The position numbers and the translations under genes were made by a program. Under the pieces are notes generated by a model. It saw only the letters and a list, made by a program, of their open reading frames with translations, had not been told where the DNA came from and ran no database searches. Below, piece by piece: positions 56,798-64,000 of a DNA stretch of 64,000 nt (positions are counted from its first letter, which is position 1; every line of letters begins with the position of its first letter). This DNA comes from Metellina segmentata (Eukaryota; Arthropoda; Arachnida; Araneae; Tetragnathidae): the NCBI GenBank assembly GCA_947359465.1, contig OX375877.1:59102885-59166884 (forward strand). The letters are read 5' to 3'.

Positions 56798-57159
56798 TAA
56801 CCCGTTTAAATGCAAAAGACACGAACTTTTACCGATTTGTTAATGGTGACTAGATCAAGATCTATTCAGTTTTCTAATGACGAGATATCTAATTCCATCA
56901 AGATCTGACTAATTTTGCTGATGACGAGGTAATCATCAGGAGGAATCAAAACCAAAAACACTTTTTTGTTGTGCGCAAAGTACATTTATGACATGGGATA
57001 GGTATTCAGCCACAAAGTTTATTTTCAGACCAATTTCCTCAGCATAGTGCCCTTCAAAAGGTTACCAGTGCATGGAAATACCACATAAAATTAAAATTTG
57101 AATTTTGTATTGGTGAAAGAATGAGTTGTGAAAAAGAAGCAGGATAAAAGTTTATTGAC

Positions 57160-57331
57160 CTGTTCGCTGTTGAAGAACTTGTTCAAGTAAGCGGCACACA
57201 CTTTTCTGTCTTTGTCGTCAGTTATGTGACCTCCATACATGATTTCTCCAAAGAGAAATCTTAAATCGTCCCACGGGATGACAGCACCTCTTCCGTCTTC
57301 GCTGTCCAGGTGGTTATGTAAGACGTTGGCA
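57160..57331 (-). CDS. Axonemal dynein heavy chain exon
   Basis: The first base completes a Ser codon. It then encodes [40 protein letters not shown] and [38 protein letters not shown] is the most conserved AAA6-region motif of axonemal heavy chains. Acceptor ttccccatcag|T, donor CAG|gtcaat, phase 2 in and phase 0 out. Confidence 0.97.
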
Positions 57332-57533
57332 CTGATGGGGAAAATATTTCTCCTTACATACAAAACTCATGCGATTACATTTGACGAGCTTACACATTTG
57401 AATGATACATAGAAAATCATCCGAAATTTAGCGACTTAAGGGTAATTAGTACAAGTAAATTACATATTATTATTGTACATTTATGTATGCTCTATGACAT
57501 TATAGGGCATACATAAATTACATCAGAATTGCA

Positions 57534-57870
57534 GGATCAGTGGAACCTGTAATTCTGATGGTTGCGAGATCGGCGCTTGGACCTGGCTAAATACCGTAGT
57601 GTTCGCTAATGGTGTCTGGGGCACGTTAAATAGGTCGTGGTCACAAATTCCCACATGTTCTCATGCCAAATCAATACCTCTGGGGGTACCTGATCAGGGG
57701 GTTATCGGCCTCTGATTGGGATCTAAATTACGATATGTGTGAGTGAATGGATGTGTGAAAGCGACCTTCCTGTAAAACGGATGTGTCATGCCTGAAGAAG
57801 TTCAACCCCCAGGGGCAATGACACCCCCAATTGGGCCATATATGGCCCGCACGACAACAACAACTATGAC
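57534..57870 (+). mobile_element. SINE-2 copy lacking the head
   Basis: ggggcacgttaaataggtcg, gtggtcacaaattcccacat, aatacctctgggggtacctg and ggttatcggcctctgattgg match 41366-41810. It ends in gacaacaacaac. The start is 5'-truncated within a cctgtaattctgatggttgc block. Confidence 0.75.
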
Positions 57871-58565
57871 ATTTATTTATTCAGATTGCCGTACAGATAC
57901 ATACATTTAGAGGTTAATAGGGATTGGTTGATTATGTTTGGTTTATATTTAGCGAAGCTGCATTAACCACGAGACAGACAACACAATGACGAAGGAAGAA
58001 AAAACAGAAAGCAGGAAGATAGGTGAGGGTAAAAATGAAAGAGAGGAAAAAATCACTCAGGTACATCGGGGATGTGATGCCCTATATACCTAAAGATGAT
58101 GTGGCCCTGAGAGCAAGATACTGTGAGAAATGCACAAAAACCAGAGAGATGAAGCCCAATACATAGCAAAAGGCATGAAGGTACAAAATACTAATCAATT
58201 ACAGTTTCAAAAATTAACATTTTAAAAGTCAATGACGAAATTTTCAAAATTTTCGGTGATGTAAAAGAAAAAGGGTAATGAATGAGATCATTGTAAAGGG
58301 TGCAGGATCGTAATCTCATCTAGAAATCACTGATAAGTGGCTAGCGCAGTGTCCACAGAACCACGATGACTCGGCGGCAGAGTGCGACAAAACAGTGCAA
58401 CTTAACCTTTAGACTACGACCGGTACAACAGTTGTAACACGATCGCACCAAGAAAAAAATTTCGACAACGATCAGTACATCAGTTTTATCTTGAAAGTTA
58501 TAAGAATTGCTCCAAGAAAGAATTTAGACTATGGCCGGAACAGCAGTTGTACCTTGAATGTTACA
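57871..58565. other. Dynein intron leading into the minisatellite
   Basis: From about 58415 two longer degenerate units (agactacgaccggtacaaca...gatcgcaccaagaaa; agactatggccggaacagca...aatcgtgccaagaaa) precede the 16-bp array and may be its ancestral form. Confidence 0.45.
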
Positions 58566-59297
58566 ATAATCGTGCCAAGAAAAAATCGTGCCAAGAAAGA
58601 ATCGTGCCAAGAAAAATCGTGCCAAGAAAGAATCGTGATAAGAAAGAATTGTGCCAAGAAAGAATCGTGCCAAGAAAGAATCGTGCCAAGAAAGAATCGT
58701 GCCAAGAAAGAATCGTGCCAAGAAAAATCGTGCCAAGAAAAATCGTGCCAAGAAAGAATCGTGATAAGAAAGAATCGTGCCAAGAAAGAATCGTGCCAAG
58801 AAAGAATCGTGCCAAGAAAGAATCGTGCCAAGAAAGAATCATGCCAAGAAAGAATCGTGCCAAGAAAGAATCGTGCCAAGAAAGAATCGTGCCAAGAAAG
58901 AATCGTGCCAAGAAAGAATCGTGATAAGAAAGAATCGTGCCAAGAAAGAATCGTGCCAAGAAAGAATCGTGCTAAGAAAGAATCGTGCCAAGAAAGAATC
59001 ATGCCAAGAAAGAATCGTGATAAGAAAGAATCGTGCCAAGAAAGAATCGTGCCAAGAAAGAATCGTGCCAAGAAAGAATCGTGACAAGAAAGAATCGTGC
59101 CAAGAAAGAATCGTGCCAAGAAAGAATCGTGCCAAGAAAGAATCGTGATAAGAAAGAATCGTGACAAGAAAGAATCGTGCCAAGAAAGAATCGTGCCAAG
59201 TAAGAATCGTGCCAAGAAAGAATCGTGCCAAGAAAGAATCGTGACAAGAAAGAATCGTGACAAGAAAAATCGTGCCAAGAAAGTATCGTGCCACGAA
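58566..59297. repeat. 16-bp minisatellite (AAGAAAGAATCGTGCC)n
   Basis: About 45 units with few variants (gtgataag, gtgacaag, catgccaag, and units lacking four bases). Because 16 is not a multiple of 3, one unit passes through all three frames and no frame contains a stop. This yields ORFs of up to 197 codons (+) and 249 codons (-) with 16-residue periodic proteins. I regard these as by-products. It lies in a dynein intron. Confidence 0.95.
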
Positions 59298-59507
59298 AGG
59301 ATCTATCTATAACCGTAGTCAAAAAGTTAAATCTGTCAAAAAGTTCTTCATGATTGTTCGTTGCATTTATATATCGTCTGTATCAGTGTACAAGAGGGTT
59401 AAGTCAAAATGACTAATTCTCATTACCTTGAGTTGAACATTTCACTCTTTCGCACACAAATATTCAGAAAGAAAAGGAATGCCACGATATAAATAAATTT
59501 AGTTTAC

Positions 59508-59915
59508 ACTAGCTGAAATAACCGGCGCTGCTCGGGTTTCAAATATGGCCGGCACAGCTAAAATATAACCGCGACATTTCCCTGTGTTAGCTCAAATACA
59601 CAAACCCTGTAGAGCGTGTTTTCTACCGCTACAGCTAAAATATGACCCCAGACATTCCCCTGTGTTAACTCAAATGCACAGATCCTGTAGAACGTGTTTC
59701 CTTGTCCATGCTTAATTACTGCAGAAAAACAAACTTTAGATTTTAAAATTGGGGCTTCGAGGGACTTTTTTAGGACTACCTGTGTACTAATTTTCATGGC
59801 TACAGATTGGTCTGATGACAGGAAAGTAATAGCCTATGTTTTCCCCAGTGTTCTAAAGTATAAGTGTACCAAATGTGGAGTGGATTGGTCAAATGGTGTA
59901 GATTTGTATAGAGAA
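59508..59915 (+). repeat. Dispersed repeat R59, copy 1
   Basis: Shares with 62132-62520 the chain gctgctcgggtttcaaata, acagctaaaatat, ccctgtgttaactcaa, ccctgtagaacgtgtttcc, aaaacaaactttagatttta, ctacagattggtctga and gtgttctaaagtata. A roughly 75-bp segment is tandemly doubled at its start. The opening (cggcgctgctcgggt) resembles ends often seen in arthropod LINE 3' regions, but the class is not established. An ORF at 59694-60203 across it is probably chance. Confidence 0.6.
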
Positions 59916-60168
59916 TATACACACACATCGTGTTTTATATATAAATTTATATATAAATATTATATAAATTTCGATTTTAATCATATTACATTACTTTTTA
60001 AATTAATGCCGCACTTTACTCCTTTGGACCAATCAAAAGTCAGACTTAACCCCTTTTGTCCTGACACAGAAGATTTACACTACTTTAAAGTTAGTTCATT
60101 ATCGCAGAGGCTACTTTATCACCACATAATAATCACATACACCAGGCCACGAAACAGATTTTGTAATA

Positions 60169-60707
60169 CAGGTGCACCTTGTGCACCTAAGTTTTTAAAT
60201 TAGGTGCACAGATTATATTTTAGGTGCACATTTAAAAAAACATAATGTAGGAGCATTAATGTAATGTAAACTACTTTTTTAGTTAGGTATGTTAGGATAT
60301 GTAACAAGTAGATAGTAAATAAAAATATTTAAACATTTTTTTTTACCTGCGAAATTATTGCTTACAAATATTCCGTCATCATCAGACAGTGGTGGGCAAT
60401 CAGAAACGTCCACGTTTTTGGCATATCTTTATCCATAAGGTCTAGTGTCCATCCTTCTTTTTGTATTTTTCCTTCATTGCAACATAGTATTTTCTGGATT
60501 AAAGTTTTCGCATAGTGTGTATTTAGGAATTTTAATTGCGTTCCTTTAGAGAGAGAGAGGTCGATACTAATATTTTGTTCAGACATCAAAATAACATAAA
60601 ATACCTTTCCCCCTTTTTTTAACGATAGTCGCACTGTTTGCGTCTAGAGGGGGAAAAATTAGGTGCACAATTTTATTTTCAGGTGCACCCGGGTATTTCG
60701 AGCCCTG
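60169..60707 (-). mobile_element. Possible hAT-type relic with AGGTGCAC terminal motifs
   Basis: The right end, read on the - strand, is CAGGGCTCGAAATACCCGGG, then tgcacctg. The left end is CAGGTGCACCTTGTGCACCT. AGGTGCAC occurs several times near both ends (60170, 60202, 60222, 60661, 60681). A CAGGGCTCGAAA start is known in hAT elements. No clear 8-bp duplication was found, and the interior ORF (60634-60362, -) has no recognised motif. Confidence 0.4.
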
Positions 60708-60801
60708 ACATACACTTATAATTCGACTTGTTGTATCAGAATGGCTGTTGAAGGGATTATCAGTTAAATTTATTTTATCACTAAGCTTTTAAAGCATCTA
60801 C

Positions 60802-60953
60802 CTGATGAGAAGATCACTGTCATTGAAGGGATAGGGATAGTTCCATCCCTGTGACCCGAATTTCTTTCTCTCCGTGAGAACAGCGTGGAAATAGCAAAGA
60901 GTAAACAGAAGGCTCTTGAACTCGCTTTCACGGGTGCTGGAATCGAAAGTATC
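60802..60953 (-). CDS. Axonemal dynein heavy chain exon (most N-terminal confident exon)
   Basis: Encodes DTFDSSTRESEFKSLLFTLC, then YFHAVLTERKKFGSQGWNYP and YPFNDSDLLIS. EFK..LF.LCYFHAV..ER.KFG.QGWN..Y.FN..DL is diagnostic of the AAA6 region of axonemal heavy chains. Acceptor tttttttcag|GAT, donor TCAG|gtagat, phase 0 in and phase 2 out. The motor's AAA1-AAA5 ATPase exons lie beyond the window. Confidence 0.96.
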
Positions 60954-61082
60954 CTGAAAAAAATATCATAACAATCACCGTAAAGCATGTATATATAGTT
61001 TTTCATGTAAACATTATTTGTCCAGCTCTGGCGAGAAGACATTTGAGTCACATGCTTTCGGATGAGTCTATCGGTTCCATTA

Positions 61083-61757
61083 GGGCGCCTTCACACGAAG
61101 GAGACCGATCGCTCAGACCGGTCTGAAGGTGACGGAACTTACATAGAAATCATAGGACACGAGAAGACTAGCAGGAAACCGTTATGAGTGACTAAAAAAT
61201 AGTCATCGAGGAAGTTCAGTCGCCGGCGACATTTTTTTATGTCGTGGTTTATTTTATTCGAGAAACAAAACAAAATAGCTTTTATATTCTCTAGTACAAG
61301 TTTATATCTTCCCGATCGTTAAAGATAGAGTAAAAATTTCAAGGGATTTGAAATCTGTCGAAAATTTTACACCAGATCGATACCTTAAATGTGATTTTCT
61401 TTAAATAAATAATATTTCTATTGTAACTTTTTATATTTACGTCAAATGCGGCTAAATTCGTATTGCGAAAATATAAAAGTTGCAATTGAAATTTATTTAT
61501 TTGAAGAAAATCACATTTAAGGTATCGATCTTATGTAAAATTTTCCGCAATTTTCAAGTTCGTTGAAATTTTCAATCTGTCTTTAACAATGTTGATTTTA
61601 CAAAAAAAAAAAAATCTAAACAATTCCAGTCAAAAATTTTGTTTTGCTTCTCTTTGCTCGAATAGTTTATGCGCAGGAAATGAATCTGTAAACATTTCCT
61701 GGTGTCAATATGAAGCGACCGGTCTGAGAGATCGATCTCCTTCGTGTGAAGGCGCCC
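61083..61757. mobile_element. PIF/Harbinger-type MITE with TTA duplication
   Basis: Ends GGGCGCCTTCACACGAAGGAGA on both sides (inverted), with TTA at 61080-61082 and 61758-61760. The interior is itself an inverted repeat: 61320-61440 and 61495-61590 share ttaaagatagag/gattttctttaaataaat-type blocks. A related half occurs at 41220-41345. No transposase. Confidence 0.8.
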
Positions 61758-62131
61758 TTAGGGTGCTATATGAAAGGCAAACAAAAGCACTTCCACAATT
61801 GGCGCTTTTGCGCTGAATGTAGCTTCGAGTTTATCGTCCGATGTCGGGAGCGACAGCGGTTACGTGAAGGCGAAATAAATATATATATAATCACCTATAA
61901 TAATAATAATCACATATCAAATGATCTTGCGTATGGCAGCCGTTTCCCCTGGTGAGGTTACTACCTTCCTAGAAATTGACTCTCGCAATGTCATCCGCCT
62001 TCTCACCAGGACCCCAATGTAGTAAAAACTTGTACATAAAAATAAATACTTCGCATTCAAAAATTCTGTGTTGTAGAGAGGAAAATACTGAGCGACATTT
62101 TTCTTGTATAGTGATTTATTTGTCTATTTGA
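61758..62131. other. Dynein intron, nothing recognised
   Basis: AT-rich, with a short taataataataa run. No coding or repeat signature was identified. Confidence 0.5.
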
Positions 62132-62520
62132 ATAACCCGGTGTTGCTCGGGTATCAAATACGACCGTGACAGCTAAAATATGACCGCGACATTTCCTGTG
62201 TTAACTCCAGTACACAAACTATGTAGAATGTGTTTCCTACAGCAACAGCTAATATATGAACGTCATTTCCCTGTGTTAACTCATAGACAAACCCTGTAGA
62301 ACGTGTTTCTTTATCCATGTCCATTTATGTCAGGAAAACAAACTTTAGATTTTAACATTGGGGATCGGTGTGCACTTTTAGGACTACCAGTATGCCAATT
62401 TTCATGTCTACAGATTGGTCTGAAGACATGAAAGAAATGGCCTATGCTTTCCGCAGTGTTCTAAAGTATACGTGTAAAAATTTGGTGTAGATTGGTCAAA
62501 TGGTGTAGATTTGAATAAAT
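62132..62520 (+). repeat. Dispersed repeat R59, copy 2
   Basis: Direct-orientation relative of 59508-59915 (ggtgttgctcgggtatcaaa, gacagctaaaatatgaccgc, tagaacgtgtttctttatcc, tacagattggtctgaagaca). Confidence 0.6.
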
Positions 62521-62587
62521 AACATACACACGCATACACAAGACCCCCTACACCTTCTAGTATATATGTGAAAAAGTATGTACTTAC

Positions 62588-62689
62588 CAAAACCATTTCT
62601 CCCGTTCTCTTCCACCATATCAAAGTCGATGCGAATTCCCAAGCAAACTTCATGCCAAGCGTTTCTGCCCTTAAATATTTCGAGGGTTC
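62588..62689 (-). CDS. Possible dynein exon abutting a mariner insertion
   Basis: On the - strand an open segment EPSKYLRAETLGMKFAWEFA...GEMVL ends at a strong donor (TTG|gtaagtac). It would join in phase 0 to DTFDSS at 60953. EP.K.LRA faintly resembles the NEPP.G.RAN dynein block expected at this place, but the rest does not match, so this may be chance. The mariner at 62692 begins two bases further upstream. The TAG formed by its TA target (TAG|AACCC) could serve as an acceptor. Confidence 0.25.
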
Positions 62690-62691
62690 TA

Positions 62692-64000
62692 CAGGGTGGT
62701 CCCGAATTCATGGTACAAACTTTAATGGTAGGTACAGGACATTGTAACAATGATTTATTGTATAGGAATGTATAGTCGCAAGTGACGCGGTGAGGCGTAA
62801 ACAGGGGAAATAAAAGGAAAGAGAAATGGAGTGATCGGTTGGTATCATTGCCGGTAGAGGGCAGTAGATGTCTAGCCGCTGTTGAACATGATGCATCGCA
62901 GTAGGGAAAAGCGCCATTCACAATTGTGCTGCCGTAGACGATGGGTGACTTTACGTATGCAGAAAAAGCAGACATGCATTACATGTACGGCCGTGCAAAT
63001 GGTAACGGCAGAGCTGCGTTACGAATGTATCGCGCGGAGTATCCTGATCGACGAATGCCGGATCATAGAATTTTTCAACGGTTACATCGTCAACTTTGTG
63101 AAACAGGTGCGTTCGACGTCAACAGACATGGCGCTGGTCGAGTAAGAGCTGTACGCACTCCAAGGCTGGAAGAAAGCATCTTGAACATTGTGGCTGATAG
63201 ACCCGAGTCAAGCACAAGAACTGTTGCGCGTGACGTAGGTGTGAGTCATCAGACTGTATGCAGAGTGTTAAACGAAAATCGCTTACACCCCTTCCATTTT
63301 CAGAAAGTACAAGCATTGAATCCGGCAGATTATCCTCGCCGCGTGAACTTCTGCCTGTGGGTGATGCAGCAATGTGCGTTGCAGCCGGATTTCGTAGATT
63401 ATGTGCTATTTACAGATGAAGCGACATTTTCACGCGAGGGTGTCTTTAATGCGCACAATTCCCATGTGTGGGCAACCGATAATCCACATGCAACGCGTCG
63501 ACATGCGTTTCAACAACGTTTCAGTATTAATGTGTGGGCTGGTATTGTGAACGACTTTTTGATTGGCCCATACTTACTACCCACGCGGCTCACTGGCGGA
63601 AGCTATCTTATTTTTCTGAAAGAAGTGTTACCACAACTGCTGCATGATGTTCCGATCGCCATTCGTAACCGCATGTGGTTTCAGCACGATGGGGCGCCAG
63701 CACACTTCAGCATTGATGTACGGAATTACCTGAATGCCACGTTTGGTACTCGATGGATTGGGCGTGGTGGACCAGTCCCTTGGCCACCCCGATCTCCCGA
63801 TTTATCGAGCCTCGATTACTTTTTATGGGGACATCTAAAGCATCTTGTTTATGAGACTCCAGTTGACTCAGATGAGGATCTCGTCGCTCGCTTATCTGTA
63901 GCTGCTGCAGGTGTGCGTGAAATACCAGGCATCTTTGAACGTGTACGCCAATCGCTCCATCGACGCTGTCAAGCATGTATCGATACTGGTGGACGCAATT
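62692..64000 (+). mobile_element. DD41D mariner-type transposon, copy 2 (cut by window end)
   Basis: Starts CAGGGTGGTCCCGAATTCAT after TA (62690-62691). By eye it matches 5806-7114 with three substitutions. The right terminal repeat lies outside the window. Confidence 0.95.
62941..64000 (+). CDS. IS630-Tc1-mariner transposase DD41D, open to window end
   Basis: The same protein as at 6055-7131: starts MGDFTYAEKADMHYMYGRAN and is open through GGRNF at the edge, so only about five residues and the stop are unseen. The three catalytic Asp (FTDEATF, FQHDGAPAH, SSLDYFLWG) are intact. The one amino-acid change seen is Thr to Pro at residue 280 (GGPVPWPPRSPDL), just before the third Asp; it could matter for activity. 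The other two differences are silent. It lies antisense to the dynein gene. Confidence 0.9.
   Translation, partial: MGDFTYAEKADMHYMYGRANGNGRAALRMYRAEYPDRRMPDHRIFQRLHRQLCETGAFDVNRHGAGRVRAVRTPRLEESILNIVADRPESSTRTVARDVGVSHQTVCRVLNENRLHPFHFQKVQALNPADYPRRVNFCLWVMQQCALQPDFVDYVLFTDEATFSREGVFNAHNSHVWATDNPHATRRHAFQQRFSINVWAGIVNDFLIGPYLLPTRLTGGSYLIFLKEVLPQLLHDVPIAIRNRMWFQHDGAPAHFSIDVRNYLNATFGTRWIGRGGPVPWPPRSPDLSSLDYFLWGHLKHLVYETPVDSDEDLVARLSVAAAGVREIPGIFERVRQSLHRRCQACIDTGGRN

Noticed and set aside
58491..59322. Overlapping ORFs of 71-249 codons on both strands
   Set aside because: Forced by the 16-bp repeat; no start context, and the array lies within a dynein intron.
59694..60203. 169-codon + strand ORF
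   Set aside because: It spans the end of a dispersed repeat and AT-rich intron; the second repeat copy does not preserve the frame.

Overview
This window is AT-rich eukaryotic nuclear DNA. Two intron-rich host genes sit in a dense background of transposons. GT-AG introns, a GH18 chitinase, an axonemal dynein heavy chain, many Tc1/mariner elements and tRNA-derived SINEs point to an arthropod. A chelicerate such as a spider is plausible, but nothing here fixes the species.

Host genes. (1) A GH18 chitinase-family gene runs on the + strand. Its last four coding exons are at 14229-14352, 15620-15805, 20296-20415 and 22870-23001, with a poly(A) signal at 23121. The exon with the DxxDxDxE catalytic motif is not recognisable in the 14 kb upstream. 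(2) An outer-arm, beta-type axonemal dynein heavy chain runs on the - strand. Its last seven exons lie between 60953 and 30864, and one possible exon lies at 62588-62689. All seven splice phases fit, and the protein ends at the family's normal C-terminus. The two genes converge tail to tail across about 7.9 kb.

Layout. 1-0.67 kb: 188-bp tandem repeats derived from a LINE. 1.5-7.75 kb: a Tc1 element split by a hAT-like element, directly followed by an intact DD41D mariner and a 440-bp TA array. 9.6-12.9 kb: a scrambled LTR-retroelement pol with a Helitron inside. 13-14 kb: a Tc1 relic. 14.2-23 kb: the chitinase, whose introns hold an LTR/mariner/Tc1 nest and two mariner relics. 23-30.9 kb: the intergenic region, with a decayed mariner and a pogo/Tigger-type element. 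30.9-62.7 kb: dynein introns holding SINEs, MITEs with readable target-site duplications, Helitrons, a 118/235-bp satellite, a 16-bp minisatellite and LINE tails. 62.7-64 kb: a second, almost identical DD41D mariner cut by the window edge.

The only intact transposable-element ORF is the mariner at 6055-7131; its twin at 62941 is open to the window end. Other transposase and retroelement genes are broken. The most informative observations are the two near-identical DD41D mariners, one of them abutting a possible dynein splice site; the hAT-like element defined by its 8-bp duplication; and a Helitron family with an A^T insertion pattern.
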